Source: Glebionis coronaria (Eukaryota; Streptophyta; Magnoliopsida; Asterales; Asteraceae). Taken from it: 64,000 nt of DNA. Below are positions 1-9,771 of this stretch, piece after piece (position 1 is the first letter of the stretch; every line of letters begins with the position of its first letter). The stretch spans positions 122,006,340 through 122,070,339 of the forward strand of contig CM046875.1 of NCBI GenBank assembly GCA_025667525.1, given 5' to 3'. A model generated the notes under the pieces. The model did no database searches, was not told where the DNA came from, and was given only the letters and a program-made list of their open reading frames with translations. A program made the position numbers and the translations under genes.

Positions 1-479
1 TTAGACAGTTACACTATTATAACAACCTTTGGTGCCACATATACTATTTTAATTGAATTTTTGTGCTATAAGCAATGATTCTCTACGCTTAGTTCGAGTA
101 ATCCACTCATTAGCTAAACCGTACTTAGCTAAATAAGATAAAACTAAACTGACCATTAGTTCGTGAGCAGAATTTGGTTAATCGTGTTACTCATGTTGTT
201 AGTGCAAACATTACGATTTATAATCGATGTAATTCCTTTATGTTTTGGTGATGACAAACGTATAATTCGAAATACATTATATAAAATGTGTAAGATACTC
301 GTAATCACTTATGTATACTTATCTCGACACCTCCAATCTCGCATTCGTCATGAATCACTCAAGGTATGAATAAACAAGTCATTAACCTTACTAAGTGATC
401 AAGGATTGAATTTATTTTCTTAAAACTCACCTTCATTTAAAGTGACAAAGTATTTTTGAAATAACTTAATTTTTAAGAA
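1..479. other. Unassigned AT-rich left edge
   Basis: No convincing gene. A 68-codon plus-strand frame at 163-369 has no recognisable domain and is probably chance. The end of this stretch grades into the SIRE-type LTR relative at about 360-2024. Part of it may be a diverged 5' part of that LTR, because short words such as AAGGT and AATAA followed by AAGTC recur in the same order as in the reverse complement of 3940-4100. Confidence 0.3.
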
Positions 480-690
480 AGTGTTTTATTAAAAAGAAAA
501 TGGAAATTTGAATTTAAGATATTCCAAATGGATAAAGGATATTCCCTTTGGGTGAAATTCTTCACCAGATAGACTTTCTCCACTAAAGGACAAAAGGGAG
601 CGGAGTCTAGAGCCCGAGGTTCCTTAAAGGTACCCGCGGATGAATATATATACTGAGCCGCGGGCGAATATAGCTGTTATTTCCTTGTCC

Positions 691-699
691 TATAAATAG
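691..699 (+). promoter_or_regulatory. TATA box of the SIRE-type LTR, copy 1
   Basis: TATAAATAG lies in the block best conserved between the three LTR copies and is followed by GTGGATCATTTC. A U3/R promoter is inferred from position and conservation. Confidence 0.55.
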
Positions 700-947
700 T
701 GGATCATTTCCAACTTTTGAACCAACCCTTTTTGCACATTCTCTCTTACATTTCACACTTCTTAGTCCTTGATTACTAGTTTGATTAATCTTGTTTAAGA
801 TGTGATTCTTTCCTTAATCCTCTCATCATCTCAAGTGCAAAGAGAAGAACACTTTCATCACTATGAAGTGTTAGGGTCATAACATGATGAGATCTCTCAT
901 TCTAAAGATCAAGTCATGAATATAGTTTTACTACAATGTAAATCATG

Positions 948-1160
948 AAGATCCAAGTGGTGTGTATACTTGGACTTGATGTATATGTATTAGATCCAAG
1001 TGGTATGTACACTTGGATATGTTGTAAGGGTAGTAGATCCAAGAGGTGGGTATCCTTGGTTTAGGTGTTAGGAGTGTAGATCCAAGTTATGTATATACTT
1101 GGATATAATGTTAGGGTCCTAGATGTAAGTGGTGTGTATACATAGATCTAGATTAGATGG
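948..1160 (+). repeat. Tandem hairpin repeats in SIRE-type LTR copy 1
   Basis: About five degenerate units of 40-50 bp. Most contain ATCCAAGT, an 8-10 nt spacer, then ACTTGGAT or a close variant, so each unit is a short inverted repeat. Fewer units are present in the other copies (about 3340-3410 and 58300-58375). Confidence 0.7.
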
Positions 1161-1227
1161 TTTATGTGTTTAGGCCATAAAACACAAGGTTTGTTAGGCC
1201 ATAAAACATAACTAGTGGTGTGATGGG

Positions 1228-1378
1228 TGTAGATTGGTTCTACCTAAGATTAAAACTCGACATCTAGCCTTGTGTCGGCAAATGGGAAGTAGGTGACGTG
1301 TGTAGATTAGTCTTATCTACGATTAGGACTCGACATCTAGCTTAGTGTAGGTAAATGATGTAAGCGACGAGTATGGTT
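1228..1378 (+). repeat. Two-unit tandem repeat (ACTCGACATCTAGC units)
   Basis: Two related units each contain GTGTAGATT, then CTACC or CTACG, GATTA, and ACTCGACATCTAGC. The minus-oriented copies hold about three units of roughly 70 bp (3050-3225 and 58020-58195), so unit number differs between copies. Confidence 0.6.
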
Positions 1379-1907
1379 TTCTCCACCTTTAAAGGAGCTT
1401 GTTGACTAGTGAAGTAACTCTCAAGTTGGGTACTCGAGGAGTGGAGTAGGGGGAATAGGAGCTTCGTGACCGAACCACTATAAATCATCGTGTCGGTATT
1501 CTCCTTTACATTTATGTCTTTACATTCATGTCTTTACTTTCATAGTTGCATAATATATGTGTTATGCGTTGTTGTGTGCATCTCATAATCTAAACATCCA
1601 AGTTGTAGAAAAGTTAAGGCTTAGTACGTGTGTGCTGCATGTTTAGATTAGGATCAAGTGTGCATCCTATAGTCTAAGCATCTTAGTTGCAGAAAAGCTA
1701 TTACTTAGTACCTGTGTGATTAATGTTTATACTATTGCTTGATGTACTCTTGATTTGATGTGTTTGTGTGTTCACTTGTTGGTTAGTCTTTATCTCAAAC
1801 AAACATATCTCTTATTAGTAAAGCTTAATCGAGAATTCGATACAAAAGACTGTTAAGGTTTAAATGATAATAATGTTTTTCGTTCACTGTTGGAGGTTCG
1901 TGAATTA

Positions 1908-1935
1908 CGTGGTTCTTTATTGATAAAGAACCACG
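1908..1935 (+). other. Perfect 12-bp-stem palindrome with TTGA loop
   Basis: Arm CGTGGTTCTTTA (1908-1919), loop TTGA, then arm TAAAGAACCACG (1924-1935). The pairing is perfect. Related hairpins with different arms but the same TATTGATA centre occur at 3725, 5649, 56356 and 58692. Confidence 0.8.
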
Positions 1936-2024
1936 GTCACATTTATTGAACCGCGGTCAATGGATTATACGGAAAAGATTTTAAATCTTAATCAGAAATG
2001 TATTGACCCCCTACCGTTTCTACA

Positions 2025-2297
2025 CATGTGACCGCAAGGTGTATTTGACACTTGGCCTTATTTCAGACAAAAAAATACATTCTAGTGATCCATTGTCATT
2101 GTAACAACCACACTAGCAATTAGGTTATCAACATAACAACCTAATTGTAATAACTCTCCGTGGCTTAACAAACCTTGCCAAAAAATAACATATACATCGA
2201 ATTTCTAACCAACTCACAACAAACACTACCAAAAGCAGTTATGGTGCCACAGAGAGTACTCTGGTACCAATTGTAATAACTAATAAGTGTTTAGACT
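2025..2297. other. Unassigned sequence between LTR relative and Harbinger end
   Basis: No reading frame or recognisable element. It contains an ACTCTGGTACCA word at about 2258 that resembles a minus-strand tRNA-Met primer site, but no LTR is attached to it. Confidence 0.3.
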
Positions 2298-2327
2298 TTA
2301 GGCTACATTTAGCAACCACACAAAAAT

Positions 2328-2545
2328 CCCTCCTCACACCAGCTATGTCAGCGCCACATCGGTTTTTCTCTCTTAATTTTCACCCTCACCCTCACTTATA
2401 ATTCACTCTTAGGCTGATTTTATTAGTCACACCTTTAACACCCCTCACGCATTCGACATCAGCGCTACATCAACTTTCTCTCTCCTACTATTCACCATCA
2501 CCCTCACTCACACTTTACTCTTATCAATCACACTTTTAATTAACA
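2328..2545. repeat. Two tandem subterminal units of about 110 bp
   Basis: Both units begin with a CCTCAC word and then carry GACATCAGCG or TGTCAGCGCCACATC, a TCTCTCT tract, and TTCACC followed by CACCCTCACT, in the same order. This looks like a duplication of a DNA-transposon subterminal region. Confidence 0.6.
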
Positions 2546-3666
2546 CCCTCACACCAAAATAATCCATTTTAATATTTTTTTAAATAAAACCATTACATTA
2601 AAACTTAAAAAATAAAAAATATTACATTAAAAAATAAAAGAACATTACAATAAAAAATAAAAAATGTAAAATAAAATTGTAGAAACTAGAAGGGAGGGTT
2701 GAATAGTTTCTCTAATTAAGGTCCTAATTAAATTATTTTGGTCTTAAAATTTCCTTTTACTTGAAAACTAGTTTCATAGTTGTGAAGTCAATTTCCAAAC
2801 CATTTGCTATATCTAGTGATTATGGAAATGCAATGCATGAATGTAAAGATGAATAAGAAAAGAGTAAGGAAAGAAATAACCTAAGGAAAGACACCAATAT
2901 TTATAGTGGTTTCGGAAACGAAGCTCTCTCTTCATTCCTACTTCACTCATCGAGTACACCTTACTACAGATTTTCACTATATCCACAAGCTCCCTTTGTG
3001 GCGGAGAAAACCTTACAACGTCTCTTACAATGTTTTCCAACACTAAGCTAAATGTCGAGACCTAATCTTAGCTAGGACCAATCTACATCGCCCATCTTCT
3101 TTTCCGACACATGGTTAGATTTCGAGTCCTAATCCAAAGCTAGAACCAATCTTCGTCGCCCATCTTCTTCTCCGACACAAGGCTAGATGTCGAGTCCTAA
3201 TCCAAAGCTAGAACCAATCTTCACACACATCACTTTCTAGTTAAGTGAGAACTCACAAGACACCAACACACGATTACATCACTTTGTAGTTTAGTGAAAA
3301 CTTACACACAAGACATATTACAACACAAGACACATCCAAGTATACACATATAACTTGGATCTACACAAGACTAATCCATGTATACATAAATATATTAGAT
3401 CTACACATAAGACTCAAATAAACAAGATGATGAACATGACTAGATCTAAGAAAGGATGATCTTCATCAATGCTTCATCTTTTATCACATAACAAATGTGT
3501 GAATGATCTTCTCTTTGGACAAGTAAAGAAGGGATCAAGAGGATAATCATAAGTAAACATACTTAACAAATTAAGCGATCGTGTACTAATGATTGGAAAC
3601 ATAGAAAGAAGATAAGAAGCAAAAAATTGTCCAAAAATGTTCATTAGAAAATAGAGAAATGATCCA

Positions 3667-3675
3667 CTATTTATA
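3667..3675 (-). promoter_or_regulatory. TATA box of the left SIRE-type LTR
   Basis: TATAAATAG on the minus strand, in the same context as 691-699 and 58633-58641. Confidence 0.55.
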
Positions 3676-3724
3676 GGAGACAATCTGTAACGGCTCTATA
3701 GGAGCGGCTCATTAAATGGGTTGG

Positions 3725-3748
3725 CGGCTCAATATTGATATTGAGCCG
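3725..3748. other. Palindrome with TTGA loop in SIRE-type LTR
   Basis: Arm CGGCTCAATA, loop TTGA, arm TATTGAGCCG: a perfect 10-bp stem. It is related to, but different in sequence from, the palindrome at 1908-1935. Confidence 0.8.
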
Positions 3749-4135
3749 TAGGCACCTATACCGAGTCGTGGGCTCTAGAGTCCGTTCCTTTTTGTCCTTT
3801 AGTGGGGAAATCCCATATGGTGAAGTTTATACCTTGAGGGTATATTCTTAGGACATTTGGAATATATTAATAAAATATTATTGTAAATAAAGTTTATTAA
3901 AATATTTTGTCATATTTGTATAAATATGAGTTTTGAGGTTAATAACTTTCTATGATTACTAAACATATATAAGATGTGTTTGTGTAAGACTTAAATGATT
4001 ATTACCTTGATGATAGTGTTTGTTGAATAATTCGTCATTATCTTTGACGATAAATGTTTTTACACATTGTCACGATCAAAACTAAGAAAGATTAGTTATT
4101 ACAAATAATGTTTTTAGGCATTGGTTGCATTAACA

Positions 4136-4153
4136 ATCTCCTCCCTTTTTTAT
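4136..4153 (-). promoter_or_regulatory. Polypurine tract of the SIRE-type element
   Basis: On the minus strand AAAAAAGGGAGGAGAT directly precedes the LTR start TGTTAATGC. It is preceded by TTGTCGTAAT, which resembles the usual copia context before the 3' LTR. It would prime plus-strand DNA synthesis. Confidence 0.7.
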
Positions 4154-4981
4154 TACGACAAACCATAAACTCATTATGTAAAAACAAAAGTATTCGAATC
4201 ATTAACAAGTTTATCACTAACATTTCTCTCTTTTTTGTTGAAGTAAAAAGGTAGCACAAGTCACTGAAGAAGAGAAGAATCGACTTTGCTAGTAGCTCCC
4301 CCTTGGTGCTTACTCCCCCTAGCTTGGGGCACCAAGTGATCGAGCTATGGCGACAAGCTACATACAAAGCTTAGTAGATAGAAAAGAAACACCAATGTAA
4401 ATGCAATAGTCACTACCCACTAAATAACTTGAGAGAGAAACATATAAGAAGTCCCAAATTATAGAGTGAGTATTTGCTAAGTATTTCCAATGAGAGTAAT
4501 TTGACAAGCATAATTCACAATTGTTGGAATAAATGTGGAAGAGAAACATCCAAAAATTGGAAGATATAATGTCAAAGGGTTAAAAGCATAGAATTTTTGG
4601 AATCACCCAAGGAAATTAAAAGTTTAACCAATATCAACTCTCAATAATATGTGTGATAAAAGAATTAGCAAAGCAAGCAATAAAATACAAACCAATCATA
4701 TTAGAATAAATATGAGAGCACATACAACAAGAGATTCATATATGAAAATATGAATACAAAGGAAAGAGGTAAGAAAATAAACAACATAAGCATAAAAACT
4801 ATTCTAATAGAAGTAGTCCTCCAAGATTGCTTAGTTTTTATTTTAGACTCAAGTGATTAGAACACAACATGTGTTTTAACCGGTAAAATAAAACGAAGGT
4901 GCATCTTCCGGAGATTTTCTCACGGGAATAAATACTCGAAGAAGAGGTCGAGTGAGAAGAAATTCAAGAAAAGTTAACTTC
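4154..4981 (-). other. SIRE-type 3' internal noncoding region with extra polypurine tracts
   Basis: No credible reading frame. On the minus strand 4295-4321 holds AGGGGGAGTAAG and AAGGGGGAGCTAC, two tracts that resemble the additional polypurine tracts of SIRE elements. The rest is AT-rich. Confidence 0.5.
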
Positions 4982-5506
4982 TCATAACATGAGCAAGTTC
5001 AATTTGTTGAAATCTACAACAAGCACACGAACTTCCATGATGCAAAATGAAATCATTAGATGGGGGAGGTCCATCATAAAAAGAAGGTGGTGGGGGAGAA
5101 GGAGAATGTGGATAAGAGAAGTTGCCATCACAATACTTAGTGAGTTAGGGAAAGAAGAGAGGTCATCTAGTTGAGGTGTGTTGAAAGGTTTAGGTAGTGG
5201 CGGAAGAGCTTGTCTTTCTCCGGTAATTAGATTGATTGAGTAAGACTCATTCCAATAGTCAATTGGAGAGAAAGTAGAAGTCTTGCATGATTTGAGAGAA
5301 GAAGGTTCATAGTGATCCTTATTCTTCTTGATCCAAACAGGTTTCACCGAGATTTTCGATTTCTTGGAAAGCTTAGAATAAGAAGCTTTGGGTCCAGAAT
5401 GTTGTGACAAAGAGATGTCAAGGTTAAGTTTAGAAGAAGAAGACATTGTTATAGATGAGAAGAAAACTCCCAAAACAAAAAGATTTAAAGAAAGTAGACA
5501 AGGCAA
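4982..5506 (-). CDS. Unrecognised ORF in SIRE-type 3' region (174 codons)
   Basis: I do not recognise this protein. It has a hydrophobic N-terminus (LLSLNLFVLGVFFSSI) and then, after an internal Met at residue 21, a Ser/Lys-rich basic stretch (LSKKSKISVKPVWIKKNK). A Pro-rich stretch follows, and the last 50 residues look like a shifted frame of a Pro-rich sequence. It lies between the plant-transposon-domain remnant and the 3' LTR, where SIRE elements carry an extra envelope-like ORF; that role is a guess from position. It could equally be a decayed frame that is open by chance. Confidence 0.25.
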   Translation of the reverse strand: MPCLLSLNLFVLGVFFSSITMSSSSKLNLDISLSQHSGPKASYSKLSKKSKISVKPVWIKKNKDHYEPSSLKSCKTSTFSPIDYWNESYSINLITGERQALPPLPKPFNTPQLDDLSSFPNSLSIVMATSLIHILLLPHHLLFMMDLPHLMISFCIMEVRVLVVDFNKLNLLML

Positions 5507-6419
5507 AGAATAGAAAGAAAAACAAAAGGTTTCAAGGAATGTTTAGCTCAAAAGGCTAACAAAGAATGTTAAAAAATATTGTTCAAAGGAGAAAGACCAA
5601 AAAGAACCAAAAAGTGGCTCCCTGGCTGCGGTTCAATAAATGAGGTTGCGGCTCATTATTGATAATGATTCACAGCTATTTATTGAGCCGCCCACAAAGG
5701 ACGGCAAAATCTAATTTTTTTAAAGTTTGACAAAAGACAAGACTTTTTTAAATTTTAGCCAATCTTAGATGTTTACCTCTATTAGCACTATGTTAGGCCA
5801 TGGTTGCATAAAAAGAGCAACATACTCACATGGGTATCTTGACAAAGGTTTATCCCATTACCACATTGGATCATCCCCTTCTCTTCGTAAACCATTCATG
5901 ATTCTTCTTCTTCCTCACATCTTCTAAGACTTTTCTAAACCTTAAACACTCAACCATGGTGTCCACTAGATCCTCAAACTATTCCAAACACTCTTCCACC
6001 AGAAGAGCCTTAAGATTAAGATCAAGATACTTAAACAGGGTTCTTCATCTTTTCTTACACCAAAAAATGATACTATCCCAATTCTCATTCTTCATCACCT
6101 TCACCACCTATTGCACCATGTAAGAAAAGTTCAACTTATGGTTCTACCTCTTCCTCATTCTAATCTAGGATTTCTTGCTAAATATGTTTACCAATCCTCC
6201 TCCTCCTAGAGGATGATGATGATATTTTTAAAAATATCTTTTCACGAACTCAAGCCAAAAAAACTACTTAATCAATAATAAAAATAGCTAACTTATGTTT
6301 AGTTAGTTGTTTTCTTTATTTTTGTATCTTATTTTCCTTCATGATGTTACATAAAGATGACCTATGGATTTAGATTTTATGTTAACTTGCTTGTGTACAC
6401 ATTATTTAATCTCAATTTT
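5507..6419. other. Noncoding part of the SIRE-type interior
   Basis: No frame is supported. A partial hairpin of the TATTGATA type (CGGCTCATTA, TTGA, TAATGATTCA) lies at 5649-5672. The rest is AT-rich sequence with runs of CTTCTTC and CCTCCTCC. Confidence 0.3.
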
Positions 6420-7271
6420 AAATTAAAATTAAACCTAAATCTACTATCACCTCTAAAACTTGACTAAAACTTGACCAAAATGTTATCTAAATGTCTACAA
6501 ATGGCATAAGGAAGGTTTATCTTTGGCTTAGGGAGGATGTAACGGATTTGGCAAGCGATAAAGTACGAGAGATTGTACTTGATGGAATGAAATATACAAA
6601 ACATCATATGGGTCATACACGCGGGAACATGATCCTGGTTTCTACCATGAGAAAACGCATTCTCCCTAATTATGTCAGCCTAAGAGACCATCCATGGATT
6701 AAGTTCGCTTACGAGTATCTCAAAAGAAGATAACACATGTCCGTTAAAATGGATACTACATACAACGGGTCCATTACGGGTTGAGTGATAGTCCCAAGGA
6801 TGAAGTCTAGTTCGACCATAGGAGTATTATATGGAGGAACATCAATACACATTTGCCAAGAATCAATCTTCCATGCATCGTGAATCGACATTGACCTTCA
6901 TAAGGTACTCGAAGTGCCTTACCAAACTCCTCGAGAGAGTAGCTAATGGGTTGACCACGCATGGCGAAATTTACAAACATTCCATAATCATTTACATGAA
7001 TGTAATATGTGCTAAAGAACTCTAATAGAAATTAAGGATAAATTACCTCATTGATGTTTAGCAAGCAATCAAAACCATTATTCTTAAACATCATTTGAGT
7101 GTAGTTAAACCCTTCAATGTCCTCAAAGAAAACCCGACCCCCATGAAAGTAATGGAATTGAAGTAAACGAAGGGTATTTGAAAGGTGTTTGGATTCACAA
7201 GACTCAGAAAAGTTAGACATATAACGTTGGGTCTTTTGGTGGTCATTTTGATAATCCGAAGGCGTTGTCAA
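6420..7271 (-). pseudogene. Decayed plant transposon-associated domain protein
   Basis: Minus-strand pieces in order: NEVIYP, an in-frame TAA, then FLLEFFSTYYI, NDYGMFVNFAMRGQPISY, and SLEEFGKALRVPYEGQCRF. After a frameshift come HDAWKIDSW, and further on DHVPACMTHMMFCIFHSIKY and INLPYAI. The order (a YP..hEFF block, a small R-G-hydrophobic strand block, LeeFGkhLhhPyEGq, then hVPAxhTxMhhxh and NLPYxh) resembles the plant-specific domain I know as 'putative plant transposon protein'. That domain is found with retroelements in many Asteraceae sequences. Its function is unknown. Stops at about 7032 and 6828 and at least one frameshift mean it is not expressed as a whole. Its place between SIRE LTRs suggests an accessory ORF of that element. 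Confidence 0.45.
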
Positions 7272-7600
7272 GTACCTATATTAAACAAAAGAAAGTGGTT
7301 CCACAATCACTCTTTGTTGTAAAACCTCTGATTTTACCTTATTGACTTTGTCAACTGTTGTACTCATTATTTCTGGAATCTACATAATTCCACTTTTATA
7401 TGATTAATTAAGTATTACCTTCATTTGTCATACTATCAGTTCATATTTATTTTTAATATATATATGAACCTTTAGTCTTTTCTGACTACTCTATCAATTG
7501 ACTGGCCACATAATAAACAAGGACTCACCATCTCAGTACACATTTTTGGAAAACCATGATCTTATTTACTTAATTTTACTAAGTACCTGGACTTAATATT
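7272..7600. other. Unassigned AT-rich sequence left of Cassandra
   Basis: No frame or repeat recognised. It ends in the ATATG that is duplicated on the other side of Cassandra (7601-7605 and 21212-21216). Confidence 0.4.
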
Positions 7601-7605
7601 ATATG

Positions 7606-7871
7606 CGTAACATCCCGCCTACTCAGACTACAATATTATCCGCTTTGCCCGCAGGCTCACAGATTTGCTTTGTGGCCCTCTTGTAAGTACTTCCCGGCTG
7701 GTCACCCAACCTAGTATTACTCTGACATGAGCACGCTTAACTGCCAGTTCCTAAGAACCCTACTTGCAGTAGACCACAAAACGCATTGTGTCATGAGAAG
7801 GCCATTGTTATCTTATGAACCATGGATCTCTCCTGGCCACAGCCAATGTGGGATTTGCCTAGGGTGTCACA
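7606..7871 (-). repeat. Cassandra 3' LTR (left)
   Basis: On the plus strand it runs CGTAACATCCC to GGGTGTCACA; the first base has changed from the T seen in the other copy. It has about 9 bp (CGCTTTGCC region near 7640) absent from the right LTR. Otherwise the two are very similar. Confidence 0.88.
7680..7775 (-). other. 5S-rRNA-like segment with Pol III internal control region (left LTR)
   Basis: On the minus strand CAGTTAAGCGTGCT (box A region), then AGTAATACTAGG, TTGGGTGACC (box C region) and GGGAAGTACTT follow the order and spacing of plant 5S rRNA. In the family this drives Pol III transcription of the element. It is not a functional 5S gene: the 5' third is diverged and it lies inside a TRIM LTR. 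Confidence 0.8.
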
Positions 7872-7883
7872 ATCACCCCCTTT
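7872..7883 (-). promoter_or_regulatory. Cassandra polypurine tract
   Basis: AAAGGGGGTGAT on the minus strand, directly before the LTR start TGTGACACCC. Confidence 0.7.
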
Positions 7884-8310
7884 GGGACTCATCGTCCTCG
7901 ATGAGGTTTGACCCATAATACGTTAGCTTTTGGCCAGTATAAAAATTAAGTTCGTAGAAGTGGTCTAATCGAATTGATTACTGGTTTAAAGTGCGACTCA
8001 GTTGTCTTTTGGTGGAAACAAAGATTGTCGTTGTAGTGTAATTAAAATGCAAGACTTAAAAATAAAGGTAAAGTAAATAAAGCTGAAAATGATTGAAAAT
8101 AAATGACTGGAAATTAAAAAGTGACGAGAAATTAAAAGGAAATTAAAGTAAATAACGCAAACTTAAAACTATCCTAAAGGCAAATTTAAACTTAAACTAA
8201 AGGCAAGCTTAAACTAAATCTAAGGCAAGTAAACTTAAAGTGCGACTAAGTAAAAAGGCGGGAAAAGTAAAGCTTAAGAATTTAAAAACATAAACTTAAA
8301 ATAAAATAAA

Positions 8311-8895
8311 AACAGCTCATTCGGAATAAACCTTCGTTCGGAATAATCACTCGTTCGGAATGTCACCTTCGTTCGGAATAATTTTTCTTCACTCGGAATA
8401 ATTACCTCATGCGGAATAATAGCTCATCCGGAATAATCAAGCCAAAACACTCATTCGGAATAAAGTCTTCATGCGGAATATTCTCATCAAACCCTTCATC
8501 CGAAATATTCCGAATGAACAACCTTGATCCGGAATATATGTTATTCCGAATGAACACTCTTGATCCGGAATATTGATTGTTCCGAATGAACAACCTTGAT
8601 CCGGAATATCAGGCTTTACTCGGAATATTTCACAACAACTCCTTTATCCGGAATAATTGTCTGAACCCTTGATTCAGAATAATCAACAGAAAGCCTTCAT
8701 CCGGAATAATTCCTTTATTCGGAATATGTCACTTATCCGGAACAAATTCTTTATTCGGAATATTGCCTGTTGATTTGGAATAATCCACTGGTTCGGAATA
8801 ATCTCAACAAAACCTTGATCCGGAATAAACAGCTGATCCGGAATAATCAACAAAATCCCTTCATCCGGAAAAATGGCTGGTTCGGAATAATCTGG
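8311..8895. repeat. Degenerate word array TTCGGAATA / ATCCGGAATA, copy a
   Basis: More than 20 copies of CGGAATA or CGGAAT, preceded by TT, ATC, ACT or ATG, at irregular spacings of about 12-30 bp, with a few copies inverted (ATTCCGAATGAAC). Corresponding arrays lie in copies b and c. Confidence 0.85.
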
Positions 8896-9323
8896 GCAAC
8901 AAACAGTAGCGAAGAACAAGGAATGAAAAAAAAGCTACGAATCTAATTAAAACTAATCAAAATCAACCAAAATATTAAACAAGACTAACCAAAAATGATC
9001 AACTAATGAATACCAATCAAACCAAATCAATAACACTAACAATAATAATCACAATAATCAAAACCCACTTAATCAAATCAATAAAATTTAAAGAACATAA
9101 ACAAGAACATAAAGCATAAAGATTAAAGATTAAACAAGAAAGGTAGATAGGAGATTAACAAGAAAAGTAAAGATTCAATAACAATAAAAGAAAACTTACT
9201 TGAATTTAAATGAGTTAAAGGTGCAAGACAATTAAGTAAATGACATGAATTTAAAGTGCAAGAAATGAAAATAGAAGAACTAGTGTCACTCTAGCCAACA
9301 AGAATGAAATTAACACTAATGAT

Positions 9324-9333
9324 CTATTTATAG
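9324..9333 (-). promoter_or_regulatory. TATA box, family-3 LTR a
   Basis: CTATAAATAG on the minus strand, conserved in all three LTRs. Confidence 0.6.
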
Positions 9334-9771
9334 GGGAGGAGGAGGATTAGTGGAAGCTTCCTCCTCTCTTTCTTTAATTATCATTTAGTCCTCGTCTTTT
9401 AAGTTCTTCGACTTTAACGACTTTGTCTCGGGATTTCTTTAAACTCGTCTTGAATTTCTTCATAAATAAGACTTGAGTTCTTCGGCTTTAATAAACTTCC
9501 GTCTTTTGACTTTTTCTTCGATAAATCTTCAGAATTGGTCTTGGACTTCCGTTCTTTTTGCACTCTTGATTTCTTGACTTTGTCTTTTGTCTTTTTCTTC
9601 GATAAAAGCCCGTGAAAGCCGTGTTTTCTTCCCTTTTAACATTTTGATCCTAAAATCACAACAAAAACACAAACCACACATAATTCCGATATTTACGACA
9701 TAAAATACACGTTTTGGCCTGGTTATTATTGTAATTAAGTGGTAAAAGGATGGGTGTTTACACACCTATCA

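Larger units (their letters stand above)
480..2024 (+). mobile_element. LTR of a SIRE-type Ty1/copia relative (plus orientation, diverged)
   Basis: This stretch is similar, in reverse complement, to the LTR copies at 2678-4135 and 57642-59132. The shared parts include the block around the TATA box and the words CTAAAGGACAAAA and GTGGATCATTTC. Shared downstream parts are the ATCCAAGT hairpin repeats, the ACTCGACATCTAGC repeats, and a terminal GACCCCCTACCGTTTCTACA that resembles the CCCTCCCTTCTAGTTTCTACA-type end of the other copies. The segment at about 1780-1990 is not shared. No primer binding site follows, so this is probably a solo or truncated LTR. The left boundary is approximate. Confidence 0.6.
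2678..4135 (-). repeat. SIRE-type 3' LTR (left)
   Basis: On the plus strand it runs from TGTAGAAACTAG to GCATTAACA, so it reads TGTTAATGC to TTTCTACA on the coding strand. It aligns along its length with 57642-59132. It contains three roughly 70-bp repeats (3050-3225), a TATA box at 3667-3675, and a 10-bp-stem hairpin at 3725-3748. Confidence 0.75.
7916..9771 (-). repeat. Family-3 LTR, copy a
   Basis: It runs TAATACG to CACACCTATCA on the plus strand. It is more diverged from copies b and c than they are from each other, notably at 7945-8010. It contains the cGGAATA word array (8311-8895) and a TATA box (9324-9333). Confidence 0.9.

Noticed and set aside
2250..2275. Primer-site-like ACTCTGGTACCAATTGT before 2280
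   Set aside because: No LTR terminus adjoins it, and the adjacent sequence leads into the Harbinger-like end.
6491..6733. 80-codon plus-strand frame
   Set aside because: Antisense to the decayed plant transposon-domain remnant, whose motifs are on the minus strand.
7680..7775. Functional 5S rRNA gene
   Set aside because: Only the internal control part is 5S-like, it occurs in both Cassandra LTRs, and the 5' end and length do not match a real 5S gene.
8311..8895. Short repeated words that might look like a CRISPR array
   Set aside because: Words are only 7-10 bp, degenerate, irregularly spaced and inside eukaryotic LTRs; there are no cas genes.
8311..8895. Heat-shock elements (TTCNNGAA) in the CGGAATA array
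   Set aside because: The common word TTCGGAA has a 1-nt spacing between TTC and GAA, not 2, and most copies begin ATCC or ACTC, so the HSE rule is not met.
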